The translations under genes and the position numbers were made by a program. Under the pieces are notes generated by a model that was given only the letters and a program-made list of their open reading frames with translations, was not told the origin of the DNA and made no database searches. Positions 44,225-53,528 of a stretch of DNA of 64,000 bases are shown here, piece by piece. Positions within the stretch are counted from its first letter, which is position 1; each line of letters begins with the position of its first letter. The stretch lies in assembly GCA_023436175.1 (NCBI GenBank), contig JAEZKE010000047.1, positions 1-64,000 on the forward strand, read 5' to 3'. Origin of the DNA: Methanobacteriota archaeon (lineage in GTDB: Archaea; Methanobacteriota; Methanobacteria; Methanobacteriales; Methanobacteriaceae).

Positions 44225-45509
44225 CTATAATTTCTCTTCAATTGGCTCTCTTTCGATGTAAAAGAACTCTACAATAAACATTATGGCAAATATGGCTATA
44301 ATGGAAAGTAAAATAAGGAATTTTGTCGTAAATAAGAAATAGATAACTATTGGGAATGCTATAATACATCCAATTAGCCCTGCAAGAGAAATGTATACAT
44401 TTGATCCTGTTTTTTTGTAAAGTCTTACATTAGAGTAATTTGCGGCTGCATCAGCCATTATGAAAACCAATGATGCAAATTCAGTTATCTGTTCTAAGGT
44501 TCCTGCGGCAGTTAATATTGATGTAAATACTGCCATTACTATTATAGCATAAGTAGGTATGTTTTTTTTTATTTTTAAATGAGAAAAGTTTGGGTAGTTC
44601 TTTATCATGAGATACTTTATGTGCTAATCTCGCAGCACCAAAAAGCGTCGCGTTGATACCTGAGGCAGTACTTTGTAGAGCTGTTATGACAACTAAAAAG
44701 AATCCGACAAAACTTAAATAAGGTACGACAGCTTGAGCTAATGTATATTCTTGAGAAGTAGTAGCCGCTTGAGGTGTTAGATAAAGAGTTGCCATGAATG
44801 ATACTGAAACATAGATAATTATTGCAGAAATTACTGAGATATATATTCCTCTTCCTAAATTTTTTTCAACATTTTTTATATCCCTGTAATCATAAGTTAA
44901 TAGTTGGTATCCTTCATAAGCAACGAATATTATTGCAAATGCCATTATTGGGCTAATTACTCCCATATTAAAAAATTGTGCGCCTGTCGGGTAATTTCCA
45001 GTAAAAAAGAATATTCCTGTAAATGCTATAAATAATAAAAATGCAGCTTTAATATAAACCAAAATGTCCTCTGTTATTCCAGATTCCCTTATTCCGAGGA
45101 CGTTGATGCCTGCTAAAACAAAAATCAATGCAACAGATGCTATTGCTCGGTAAATGGGGTCATGTAATCCAAAGAGGCTTGTTAGATAAGCTCCAAATGC
45201 GAAGGCATACAATGCCATTGTTCCAATATATCCAACAATCAGTATCCAGCCAAAAAAACCGGCAATGTGGTTATTTTTGACGACATGTTCAATAAAAGAA
45301 AAGGAACCACCCTGTTCTTTGAAATATACAGTCAGTTTAACGTAGGAGTAAGATGAAAGAAGGGTTATAATCCCTGCTAAAATAAAAGACAATGGAACAG
45401 CATTACCTGAGGTAGTCATGGCAACACCTAAGGTTGCAAATATTCCTCCAGATACGAGGCCACCAATTCCCATGGCTATAACTTCTCTTAATCCCAATTT
45501 TTCTGGCAC
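44225..45509 (-). pseudogene. APC-family amino acid permease, frameshifted in a T9 run
   Basis: The upstream part (GTG at 45509, PEKLGLREVIAMGIGGLVSGGIFA) encodes about 315 residues with nine or so helices. The frame then shifts at the T9 run 44562-44570 inside a Lys-rich loop. The downstream frame continues with THE last three helices (YAIIVMAVFTSILTAAGTLEQ, quoted in part) to a stop at 44225. Removing one base of the run restores a single 12-helix permease of about 430 residues. It would import an amino acid or polyamine. Because the lesion is in a homopolymer it could be a sequencing error, phase variation or a fresh mutation. A second APC permease lies at 45913-47256. Confidence 0.8.
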
Positions 45510-45587
45510 AATATCCCAAAATTACAGTTTTAAATTTGACGCTATTTCTACTTTTTAAGGTATCCTAACTAGTAAAATGTGAATTAA

Positions 45588-45815
45588 CTATTTTTTCTCC
45601 CACTTTCCAGAGCTGCCTTTTTTGTATTCGTGTTTTACTGCAGCCCATGCAACTTTATGGGAAGTTTCCTCCCTCGATTCGCTGCCTCTACGTTCTTTGG
45701 GCTCTTTGTATTGATCCCACGCGTTGTTAAATGCTTTTAAATAAATTTCCTGTGCGTGTCCAGGTAAATTTTCTTTTACCTGTGCTGGTAAATCTTCTTT
45801 ATTTTTATATGGCAT
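45588..45815 (-). CDS. ChaB family protein
   Basis: The 75-residue protein has the ChaB fold sequence: MPYKNKEDLPAQVKENLPGHAQEIYLKAFNNAW, of which DLPAQVKENLPGHAQEIY is diagnostic. VAWAAVKHEYKK follows. In E. coli the gene neighbours the cation/proton antiporter ChaA and was thought to regulate it; the true role is unclear. Here it lies between two APC permeases on the same strand. A GAGGTTGAT ribosome-binding site precedes the ATG. Confidence 0.9.
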   Translation of the reverse strand: MPYKNKEDLPAQVKENLPGHAQEIYLKAFNNAWDQYKEPKERRGSESREETSHKVAWAAVKHEYKKGSSGKWEKK

Positions 45816-45912
45816 ATTATCAACCTCATTTTTAGTTTTGACTAGTTGATATTTTGATTTTAATTAGTAATAATTATTTCTAAAAAAGTAGTAATTTTTT
45901 TAAATAGGTTCT

Positions 45913-47256
45913 TCATTCTTTGGATAAATAAGATTTTAAAAAATACTGTTCCCCAATAAAAATCACAATAATGACCAGTACAGCCAATAAAACTATAAAA
46001 ACGTCCATTTGAATCTTCATCCATACGAAAGCGCTCAAAGCAATAATATTCAATACAATAGAAATAGTAATGATAGAAGCTCTTGCATTAATGTCCTCTC
46101 TAATTCGTCTTAAAACTCCCCACTGGAAAATGATATCCATAACAAGATAAAATATGGCCCCAATAGATGCAATTCGGCTTAAATCAAATAATATAGTTAA
46201 TATTGAGCTTATAACCAGCAAATAGACAAGCATATGTTTTTGTACTGTCCCTGTCATGCCTAAATGGCTGTGGGGTATTAATTTCATCTTAGAAAGCATA
46301 GCGGTCAAACGGGAGACAGCAAACAAACTTCCAATACATACAGTTACTGTGGCTAAAATGGCAATTCCAACTGTAAACCATAACCCATATATGCCCAAGG
46401 TAGGGCTTGCAGCTGCTGCAAGAGCATAATCTTTTGCTGCTATTATCTCAGGCACAGAAAGACTACTTGACACTGCCAGAGCAATAAATACATACAGTAC
46501 CGCTAATATGGCAATGGAGATAATAATCGTTTTTCCAATATTTTTGTGCGGCTCCACAATTTCTGCACCGCTATTCGTTATCGTGGTAAAACCCTTAAAA
46601 CTTAGAAGAGCCAGGGCGAATGATGCAGCAAGTCCTAATCCTTGTTGAGCAGGTATAGTTGGAGAAGCAACTCCTAAAGAAAAAGTTTGAGGAAGAGCTC
46701 CTAATGAAAAACCTGCTGCCATTAATGCTGCAAAAGAAAAAATAGCAAGTCCAACAATTTTAACTACAGAAATTGCCGAAGTAAAAGTTTCAATTATATA
46801 ATTTTTAGATATATTAATCAGGAAGGCGAAAATAAGTAGTCCTACTCCGAGTGCAGGTACGAGCCAGCTTTGTGGGCCTATATTGAATAGCTGTAGTGTG
46901 TATGTTCCAAATGTACGGGCTATCAAGCTTTGAGAAAGTACCATTGAAGCAGCCATTAAAAGTGCAGCTGATGCTGTAATTGTACCTTTCCCATAGGTTT
47001 TCACAAAAAACATTCCAATTCCTCCTGCTGATGGATAAGAATTGGACATTTTTACATAAGTGTAGGCACTAAATGCTGCAATGATGGCACCTCCTACATA
47101 CGCAAGAGTCATTAAATTTCCAGCGAGCTGTGCTACTTGGCCTAATACTGCAAAAATAGCAGCTCCAAGCATTACTCCTGTTCCCATTCCAACAGCACCC
47201 CAAAGAGTGATGCTTCCTTTTTTATAATCTTTTTGAGCCATACTGTTACCATCCAT
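45913..47256 (-). CDS. APC-superfamily amino acid permease
   Basis: The 447-residue integral membrane protein has 12 predicted helices. It starts with the unwound helix-1 motif GAVGMGTGVMLGAAIFAVLGQ, and GFTTITNSGAEIVEPHKNIGKTI follows between helices 6 and 7. It is a secondary transporter for amino acids or related compounds; specificity is not readable. The start overlaps the end of the HPP gene region (TAAATG), so they are co-translated. ATG 47241 (MAQKDYKKG) with GGATGG upstream is an alternative start. Confidence 0.88.
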   Translation of the reverse strand: MDGNSMAQKDYKKGSITLWGAVGMGTGVMLGAAIFAVLGQVAQLAGNLMTLAYVGGAIIAAFSAYTYVKMSNSYPSAGGIGMFFVKTYGKGTITASAALLMAASMVLSQSLIARTFGTYTLQLFNIGPQSWLVPALGVGLLIFAFLINISKNYIIETFTSAISVVKIVGLAIFSFAALMAAGFSLGALPQTFSLGVASPTIPAQQGLGLAASFALALLSFKGFTTITNSGAEIVEPHKNIGKTIIISIAILAVLYVFIALAVSSSLSVPEIIAAKDYALAAAASPTLGIYGLWFTVGIAILATVTVCIGSLFAVSRLTAMLSKMKLIPHSHLGMTGTVQKHMLVYLLVISSILTILFDLSRIASIGAIFYLVMDIIFQWGVLRRIREDINARASIITISIVLNIIALSAFVWMKIQMDVFIVLLAVLVIIVIFIGEQYFLKSYLSKE

Positions 47257-47571
47257 TTATCCAATTGATCCAGATGGAGTATTCCATAAACCAAAAATAG
47301 CGATTCCAATTAATCCTGCTACAATTCCAACATAATGTCCTACAATAGTGTTGTAAAAATGTGCACTTTTAAGACCAGGTGTTTCAACCTGTAAATATGC
47401 TGTTGGGCCCAAACTTGGGAAAAGCCATGGCTGACCTGCAATCAAACCTATAACTCCCACAACGAGTATCAATAATCCTCCCATTATTGGTGCCCAAACA
47501 CCATCTGGAATTCCCCTAGTTCTGTTACCTACAGCAGAACCTTTCTTTTTTAGAGGATCTAAAATTCCCAT
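47257..47571 (-). CDS. Short HPP-family membrane protein
   Basis: The 104-residue protein has a basic N-terminus and three hydrophobic segments (about 28-48, 50-62, 75-98). It carries the HPP-type signature WLFPSLGPTAYLQVETP. HPP proteins usually have four helices and about 150-200 residues, so this one lacks a C-terminal helix; the reading frame stops exactly where the next permease starts. HPP proteins are thought to take part in nitrite transport in plants and cyanobacteria; no such role is shown here. GGAGGTTTTAATT gives a strong ribosome-binding site. Probably in an operon with the APC permease. Confidence 0.75.
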   Translation of the reverse strand: MGILDPLKKKGSAVGNRTRGIPDGVWAPIMGGLLILVVGVIGLIAGQPWLFPSLGPTAYLQVETPGLKSAHFYNTIVGHYVGIVAGLIGIAIFGLWNTPSGSIG

Positions 47572-47883
47572 AATTAAAACCTCCTGAGCTTAAAATTAAA
47601 ATATTTAAAAATTATAAGCTTAATTATGGATTTTTAATTATTTGATTTAAATTTAAGTTGTTTAGTACTTGTTTTTCAGTTGAAATTTAAGAAAATAATG
47701 GTTTATTTTTTTTAAAGTGTTTTTATAATGATTTGAAGTTTAAGTGTATTATTTTTTACTTATTTGGTAATAATATTTTAAAATGATAACATTCAAAAGT
47801 ATAACTCAAACATAGTTACAAAAATAAAATCTTATTTAATTAATTCTTTCAAGTACTAAACGTTTATTATTAGTTATTTTGTA
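47572..47883. other. AT-rich intergenic region, divergent promoters
   Basis: No gene is seen between the HPP-permease pair and the DUF2795 gene. Confidence 0.4.
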
Positions 47884-47921
47884 GTTATCTTATCATTGAG
47901 ATAACAATATATATAATGGGG
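47884..47921 (+). promoter_or_regulatory. Inverted repeat at the DUF2795 promoter
   Basis: GTTATCT (47884-47890) and AGATAAC (47899-47905) form a perfect dyad with an 8-bp centre. It abuts a TATA-like ATATATATAATG and the GGGGTGAT ribosome-binding site of the gene at 47929. The placement fits an operator of a stress or density-dependent gene; the regulator is unknown. Confidence 0.5.
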
Positions 47922-47928
47922 TGATAAT

Positions 47929-48195
47929 ATGGCACAACGTGGTGGAATTACTGTAGAAATTGAAAAAGCTTTAAAAGGAATGGATTACCCAGCAAGTAAA
48001 CAAGATTTAGTACAAAAAGCAAAAAGCAACAATGCAAGCCAAGATGTAATTCAAACTATTGAAAATTTACCTGAAGATCAATTTAATTCTCCTAGAGATG
48101 TTCAAAAAGCATTTGGAGAAGAAAGAAGACAAATAGGGAAGATTTTTTCTTCCCCCCATTCACCTACCTTTTTCTCTTATTCAAAATATGATTAA
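47929..48195 (+). CDS. DUF2795 domain protein with odd C-terminal tail
   Basis: Residues 1-68 form a DUF2795 domain (MAQRGGITVEIEKALKGMDYP, TIENLPEDQFNSPRDVQKAFG). These small helical proteins are common in archaea and bacteria and have no known function. The last ~20 residues (GKIFSSPHSPTFFSYSKYD) are unlike the domain. They begin at a perfect 7-bp hairpin, GGGAAGA / TCTTCCC at 48136-48154, so the frame may have been extended by loss of the original stop. GGGGTGAT precedes the ATG. Confidence 0.8.
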   Translation: MAQRGGITVEIEKALKGMDYPASKQDLVQKAKSNNASQDVIQTIENLPEDQFNSPRDVQKAFGEERRQIGKIFSSPHSPTFFSYSKYD

Positions 48196-48588
48196 TAATA
48201 ATTTTTAGCATTTTTTACACTGAAAGTAGATTCATAAATGGAAAATCATACCAAATAAACAGCCATAAACTCTTCAAGATGCTCTTCTATTTTTAACTAA
48301 TTATTTTATAATTACATTAATCGCCTACTCAAATATCGTTATAAAATGGGTGACTTTTTCTGCGTTATATGACGGGATAACGAAATTGTTTAACATTATT
48401 GTCCAATTGAGACTTTTTTACCTCTTGACTTCCTAAAGAAGGATGTAATAAATGATATTTGAAAAAAATGATGAAATTTTTTCAATGCTGTTCGACCTGT
48501 GCCATCTTAGATTTCAACGGATTTAATAGGATTATTTAATATTATTTGAATAATTCATATTACAATTTGAATATAACCCTTACATCTG
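48196..48588. other. Intergenic region at the left edge of the accessory island
   Basis: No gene is recognised in these 393 bp; the genes on both sides end here (convergent). No clear terminator or attachment site was seen. Confidence 0.4.
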
Positions 48589-49419
48589 TTACGGCTTCTT
48601 TTCTATGATATCTCCGTTTTCATTTACTAATATGTAGTTTGTAAGATGTTCTTTTGGTATTTTCATCATTAATGAAGGTATTTGGTCAATTCGCTTGTCT
48701 TTCTTAACAAATAGCCTAAATGGATAGCTTCGTTTAATTTTGAAATCGATTTCATTATACAGTTCCCATGTTTCGTATATGTTAAATAATTTCTTTAGGT
48801 TCTTTTGTCTATGTTTTAAAGGTTTTAAACCGTTATTTTCCCTTATAAAGTTTAAATTACTCAATATTAAGTCTCTTAATGGTATGAAAGGTATAATATA
48901 TCCATTTATAAGAGATTTAGGGGCTATATCTGGATAATATTCTTCAGTAGCCCATTTGATAAAGAAGCATAAATCAGTTTTTTTTTCTTTAGATAGGACT
49001 CCTTGTAACTTGTATGCTTCAGCGTTACCCCTTATACAATATTCTAGGAATTTTTCAGATGTATAAAAACTCTTTGCTTGTCTAATTTTCATTAGCATAA
49101 CATTGATTTCATCATCTGCAAATTGATGAGCTTTATAATTAATAGAATAATATTCTTTATCTTTATCGAATGGTTCAATCTCTTTGAGCTTTAAAGGATC
49201 ATTTATTGGAATTTCATCCACAAAAATGACATCATCCTTTCCATAGTCAGTACCACGATTAAAAATATCTTTAGCTATAATTTCACTTTTTGATAATCCA
49301 ATAGGATTGTAATTATGTCTCTCTATGACTTTTTTTCCTAAATTATTTGCTATATTCTCACTTATTCCTGATTTATCTTCATTTTTAATTTCTTCATCTG
49401 TTAGTTTACATTTAATCAT
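48589..49419 (-). CDS. Hypothetical protein, 276 residues (accessory island)
   Basis: This soluble protein is rich in Lys, Glu and Ile. The N-terminal part is charged and probably flexible (about 1-60). The centre is helical (QFADDEINVMLMKIRQAKSFY) and the end is basic (FKIKRSYPFRLFVKKDKRID), which might bind nucleic acid. I do not recognise a family. A GAGGAAATATC ribosome-binding site precedes the ATG. It is AT-rich, lies at the edge of a block of unrelated genes, and may be part of the defence-type cargo, but nothing in its sequence proves that. Confidence 0.65.
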   Translation of the reverse strand: MIKCKLTDEEIKNEDKSGISENIANNLGKKVIERHNYNPIGLSKSEIIAKDIFNRGTDYGKDDVIFVDEIPINDPLKLKEIEPFDKDKEYYSINYKAHQFADDEINVMLMKIRQAKSFYTSEKFLEYCIRGNAEAYKLQGVLSKEKKTDLCFFIKWATEEYYPDIAPKSLINGYIIPFIPLRDLILSNLNFIRENNGLKPLKHRQKNLKKLFNIYETWELYNEIDFKIKRSYPFRLFVKKDKRIDQIPSLMMKIPKEHLTNYILVNENGDIIEKKP

Positions 49420-49911
49420 GATATTTCCTCACTAAAGGTGTTGGATCTTTTTTTGGTTACGTTAAAATTCCAATGTAACGAAAAATTTCTCCTCAAGATA
49501 TGGCACGATAAATATTTGGTAACGGTTTTGTACTAAAGAGAAAATTTTTCTTCAATTGTAATGTGAAAGAAATAAGAGATATCAAAACTTCAAAGATAAA
49601 ACAGATATTATATTAAATCTAGAGATAAATTGCTAATAAACATGTTTTAATCCTGTTTTTAATTGAAAAATTTCCTAATTTTAATTTTAATAAAAAAGCA
49701 TTAATTAAAAATATATTTAAAGAGCACATTGGATTAGAAAATAAACCAAAATACTATATTAAAGGTTATATAAAATTTGAATTAAAAAAGATAAATATTA
49801 AAATTTAGAGTTGAACTATTAATTAGAATAATGGATTAAATTTTAATTTTAAGCAATATAATTTTATAATAAAATTATTATATAACTTTTAAGATTATAG
49901 GATGTATTTTA
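49420..49911. other. AT-rich divergent intergenic region in the accessory island
   Basis: No gene is seen in these 492 bp. A dyad GTTACGTT / AATGTAAC (one mismatch) is at about 49457-49480, close to the start of the 276-residue gene. The right half is nearly pure A and T. Confidence 0.4.
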
Positions 49912-51258
49912 ATGGATAATATCTCTGAAAAAGTAAAGAAAGAAAATATTGATTGTTTCTTACCTTATGAAGAAGAGTTAAAGTGCCATTCATTAATATT
50001 ATTGGATATTTTTAATTTTGAAGACTTCGATAATCTTATTAACGGATTAAATAGATTATATGCTAATTCAGATATAGTAGATAGTTCCCGACTGAAAGAA
50101 GCGGAAAATTACATTAAAAGTGAAGATAAGTTATTTAAATTTTGGTTTTTACATCTGCCTTTAATTACTAATTCTCTTTTAAAAGTAAAATTGCCTCTTG
50201 GAATTTCTCATGATTTAGGAAATTATATTAACAATATAAATATCACATTATATGGAATTTTACCATCAATGGTAATATTACAAGTTCAGTTAGATTTAAA
50301 TTATACATTTTCAGATAAAATAAACGATATATTATATAATTTTCATAATGAAACGATAAATACAATAGAAACATCAAAAATTAATTATACGGAACGAATT
50401 TCTCCTAAACATCATAAAGAATTAGAAATAAAAAATTTAAGGATATCTATAAAAACTGAAATTATTAAATTTTTATCAGAATATTTTACAGGTTATTTTT
50501 TTAGATTGTATAAGGATAATCCTTCTATAATTCCAAGTGTTGAATTATTTTCTTTAACTTATCCAATTGGAGATAATGATGTGTTAGAATGGGGACGAAA
50601 CCTAAAAGATTTCTTCAGTTGTTTTTCTACTTCTATATCTCATGATAATTCATTTAAACATAGCAGATATCTTCTTTGTAGAGAAAATTATTTAGAAACT
50701 CAATTTAGCAATTACTTAATATTTGCTAATCGTAATTTTCCTGAATGTCCAGAATACAGTGATTTTGATCATAGTATTGAATATAACATTAAAAATTGTT
50801 CTTTTGAATTATTGGCCATTAATCGATTTATATCTATACAAAAAAGATTAGTTGAAAAATTAAATAAAATGATTTCAAAAGAAATTAGATATTTACAAAA
50901 AAATAAGTTAAATAAAGCCATTGAAAACAGAAAATCATTAAACAGTGAATTATTTTATTTTGAAAGATTTAAAATAGAGTTTAAACAGTATGAAAAACGT
51001 GAAGTTTATTTGAATAGACGTGATTTTATTGTATTAAATGGAAAAAAGGATTTCTTTAATAATTTAGCTAAAATAATAGATTTTAAAATGGATGAAATAG
51101 GAAATTCAATAAAAACGCTCAATAAGTATTCCAATTCTGTTTTAAAACTAAATAATATGAAATATACTAAAAAAAATCAAGATAGTGTGTTATTATTGAC
51201 AATTGCTGTTATATTTTTAACAGTAGTCCAAATAGTAATAGCACTTACTAAATCTTAG
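49912..51258 (+). CDS. Hypothetical protein with C-terminal membrane anchor, 448 residues
   Basis: The long cytosolic-type region (about 1-420) is Asn/Lys/Ile-rich and mostly helical, with a coiled-coil-like stretch at about 305-400. One hydrophobic helix, TIAVIFLTVVQIVIAL, ends the protein. I do not recognise a family. A tail-anchored protein in an island with an R-M pair could be a membrane effector, but that is only inference. The ribosome-binding site is weak (AGGATG). It converges with the 286-residue HEPN-motif gene. Confidence 0.65.
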   Translation: MDNISEKVKKENIDCFLPYEEELKCHSLILLDIFNFEDFDNLINGLNRLYANSDIVDSSRLKEAENYIKSEDKLFKFWFLHLPLITNSLLKVKLPLGISHDLGNYINNINITLYGILPSMVILQVQLDLNYTFSDKINDILYNFHNETINTIETSKINYTERISPKHHKELEIKNLRISIKTEIIKFLSEYFTGYFFRLYKDNPSIIPSVELFSLTYPIGDNDVLEWGRNLKDFFSCFSTSISHDNSFKHSRYLLCRENYLETQFSNYLIFANRNFPECPEYSDFDHSIEYNIKNCSFELLAINRFISIQKRLVEKLNKMISKEIRYLQKNKLNKAIENRKSLNSELFYFERFKIEFKQYEKREVYLNRRDFIVLNGKKDFFNNLAKIIDFKMDEIGNSIKTLNKYSNSVLKLNNMKYTKKNQDSVLLLTIAVIFLTVVQIVIALTKS

Positions 51259-51320
51259 AAAATGATTTTTTTTAGGTGTTTTAATTTATGTATCTAAAAA
51301 ATTAAGTAAATGTGTTTATT

Positions 51321-52181
51321 TTATTCTATTTGATTTCCATTTATATCTAATAATTCTTCTTTAAAATAGCTTAAAACGAAATGTAATGTGTCTAAAAATA
51401 GGAATAATTTAGTAGATAACTCTTGGTTAAAATCTTTTGTTTTTAAAGCTCCATGACCAATCACATGTCTATTAAATGTGTTTTTAACATTATTAAAATC
51501 TTGGCCACCTTTATAAAATTCAAAAACATTTTCTGAGATAAATTTTAATGAAATCAAGTATACATACATTGGTCTAGATTTATTTTCATCAATCCAAATT
51601 TCTTTTTTCTTTTCATCTTTACATGTTTCCATCAATTCTTTTAATGTTTTTTTAATTTTTCTAATTTTTGTTGAATGATCCAAAGATAAATAGTTCTTAA
51701 TAAGTGGTTCAACTTGTAATGCGAGTGCAGGAATGGATAGAACATATTTTCCTTCTTTGTGTGCTTGTAAAGCTTCTTGGAATATTATATTTTTTTCTTT
51801 AAATACATCTAAATTCCATTTATTGACAATATTTGTAAGTTGATAATAATCGTTCATATTCATTAATTCTAAAATTAAAGAGGAAATATTCTCTTTACTT
51901 TTATCATCTAGTTGTGATAACTTTTTAAATACTGGGTGTGGTAAGGATGGTATATACCAAAATCCTGCGTTATGTAATAATTCTATGGTTTCCCAGTCTT
52001 TCTCAAGAGAAGGATCTTCCATAAAATTGTATTCAATGATTTCATTAATGTAATCTAAAAAAGAATAGTTTATATATGGGATATATTTCTCATTTTGTTT
52101 AACTAGTTGCGATGCATTATTAAGCATAGGCTCAATTATTTCTATATTTTTTAATAATGAATCTATTATTTGATTGTACAT
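51321..52181 (-). CDS. Hypothetical protein with HEPN-type R-x4-H motif
   Basis: The 286-residue helical protein has, in its C-terminal third, NRHVIGHG (Arg238, His243), the R-x4-H signature of HEPN ribonucleases. It is followed by a helix TKLFLFLDTLHFVLSYF. A preceding stretch, HKEGKYVLSIPALALQVEPLIKNYL, resembles the helix that precedes this motif in many uncharacterised proteins of about 300 residues. HEPN proteins often cut RNA in toxin-antitoxin and phage-defence systems. The ATG at 52181 was chosen over a TTG three codons earlier. The gene is divergent from the peptide-ligase operon across a 177-bp spacer. Confidence 0.7.
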   Translation of the reverse strand: MYNQIIDSLLKNIEIIEPMLNNASQLVKQNEKYIPYINYSFLDYINEIIEYNFMEDPSLEKDWETIELLHNAGFWYIPSLPHPVFKKLSQLDDKSKENISSLILELMNMNDYYQLTNIVNKWNLDVFKEKNIIFQEALQAHKEGKYVLSIPALALQVEPLIKNYLSLDHSTKIRKIKKTLKELMETCKDEKKKEIWIDENKSRPMYVYLISLKFISENVFEFYKGGQDFNNVKNTFNRHVIGHGALKTKDFNQELSTKLFLFLDTLHFVLSYFKEELLDINGNQIE

Positions 52182-52314
52182 AATAATCAATATTATTTAT
52201 ATTTCTTATTTTATAATGGTAAATATGGATTTAAGCATATATTATGTAATATTAATATTTTATTCTTAAGGATTTTAAATTATAGTGTTTAAGAAATAAT
52301 TTTTAAAAAATATT

Positions 52315-52352
52315 ATATATATTAAATGTAATATTGGATTATAAAAGGAGAT
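52315..52352 (+). promoter_or_regulatory. Promoter and ribosome-binding site of the peptide-ligase operon
   Basis: A TATA-like run TATATATATTAAATG begins near 52313 and would start transcription near 52340. AAAGGAGATGA at 52344-52354 ends 4 nt before the ATG of the 69-residue peptide gene. This strong site contrasts with weaker ones elsewhere in the island. Confidence 0.5.
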
Positions 52353-52358
52353 GAAAAT

Positions 52359-52568
52359 ATGAATAACCATTTGTTAGTAGATAAAACATTAATTTACGAA
52401 AAAAAAGAATTAAAAGATCCAGATCATTCATCATATGATGATAAGCTCGGTTTATGGTTGTGGGGAGAAAATAAAGAGGTTTTAGTTAAATCAGATAATC
52501 CAGATTGCCCACAACGTGGTACAAAAAAATTTGATGTTGAAACCGGTGAAGATCATAAAGGAGAATAA
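52359..52568 (+). CDS. Putative precursor peptide of an ATP-grasp-modified RiPP (graspetide-like)
   Basis: The 69-residue peptide is not membrane-like and is rich in charged residues. Its N-terminal half (MNNHLLVDKTLIYEKKELKD) would be the leader. LGLWLWGENKEVLV lies in the middle. The C-terminal half (SDNPDCPQRGTKKFDVETGED) has several Asp/Glu and Thr/Lys residues, the donors and acceptors of side-chain ester or amide bonds made by ATP-grasp ligases. It has a strong ribosome-binding site and ends 6 bp before the ligase gene, whose own ribosome-binding site AAGGAG is inside this gene. The precursor role is inferred from position, size and composition. Confidence 0.65.
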   Translation: MNNHLLVDKTLIYEKKELKDPDHSSYDDKLGLWLWGENKEVLVKSDNPDCPQRGTKKFDVETGEDHKGE

Positions 52569-52574
52569 GTCAAA

Positions 52575-53528
52575 ATGGAAAAAATTTGTCCTGAGATATT
52601 GATTATTTCAGATAAACATGATTATGCTACTGATCATGTTTCTTTTCAATTAAATAAGATGGATGCATCTTATTTAAGATTGAACCGAGATCAATTCATG
52701 AATTTTGATATTAGTCTTGATCCATTGGATCCAAAAATTTATGGGAACACTCAAAACTTTTCTTTTGAAATATCAGCAGAAAATTTAAATTCAATTTATT
52801 TTAGGGCTCCAATTTATCTGAGAGATAATTATCAACCAGGTTTAGGGATAGATGAACAACTTGAACGTAATCAATGGGTTTCATTTATTAGAAGTATTAT
52901 GGTATTTGATGATGTTTTTTGGGTTAATAATCCTCAAGCAACATATAAAGCAGAAACTAAGCCTTATCAACTGTATGTTGCTAAAAAAATTGGATTTAAT
53001 GTTCCTAAAACTCTTATAACTAATACTGTTCCTAAAAAAAGCATGTTCGGTAAAAAATTAGTAGTTAAGACTTTAGATCCTGCTATTTTGAATATCAACG
53101 ATAAAGAAGGATTTATATATACTAATTTTGTAAATTATGGTGAATTATTAGAGAAAGAGTTATCTAGTGTCCCAGTAATTTTACAAGAAGCATTAATTCC
53201 TAAAGTTGATGTAAGAGTAACAGTTGTCGGGAATACAGCTTTTGCAGTAACAATTAAAAAAAATGGAGAAGGATTAAGTAAAGATTGGAGACTTGAAAAA
53301 GAGAATATTAAGTATGAAATAGTTAATTTACCTCCAGACATTGAAAGAAAATGTATTCAACTTACAAAAAAACTTAATTTACAATTTGGAGGAATTGATT
53401 TAGTTATTCACGATGAAAACTATTATTTTATTGAAATAAATCCTACTGGCGAATGGTCTTGGTTAATGCATCATTTAAACTTGGATATTGATAAAGAAAT
53501 TGCTAAATTACTTATAAATAACAAATGA
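52575..53528 (+). CDS. ATP-grasp peptide ligase, MvdD/graspetide synthetase type
   Basis: The 317-residue protein has a pre-ATP-grasp domain (about 1-125; SIYFRAPIYLRDNYQPG) and an ATP-grasp domain (about 125-315). Typical of peptide-modifying ligases are WVNNPQATYKAETKPYQLYVA and IGFNVPKTLITN. Then come LVVKTLDPAI, VILQEALIPKVDVRVTVVG (nucleotide-binding), and FGGIDLVIHDENYYFIEINP with GEWSW, bearing the Mg ligands. Enzymes of this type form omega-ester or omega-amide links between side chains of a precursor peptide. The 69-residue gene is 6 bp upstream and a membrane protein gene overlaps downstream (ATGA), so the three form one operon. RimK-like amino-acid ligases are the alternative, but the N-terminus fits the peptide class better. 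Confidence 0.82.
   Translation: MEKICPEILIISDKHDYATDHVSFQLNKMDASYLRLNRDQFMNFDISLDPLDPKIYGNTQNFSFEISAENLNSIYFRAPIYLRDNYQPGLGIDEQLERNQWVSFIRSIMVFDDVFWVNNPQATYKAETKPYQLYVAKKIGFNVPKTLITNTVPKKSMFGKKLVVKTLDPAILNINDKEGFIYTNFVNYGELLEKELSSVPVILQEALIPKVDVRVTVVGNTAFAVTIKKNGEGLSKDWRLEKENIKYEIVNLPPDIERKCIQLTKKLNLQFGGIDLVIHDENYYFIEINPTGEWSWLMHHLNLDIDKEIAKLLINNK

Noticed and set aside
48589..49419. Calling the 276-residue protein a nuclease or toxin because of its island location
   Set aside because: No catalytic motif is visible; location alone does not support a function.
49457..49480. GTTACGTT / AATGTAAC dyad, considered as a tRNA arm or operator
   Set aside because: No other tRNA arms or conserved TTC-A loop are nearby, and one arm has a mismatch; left as a minor note.
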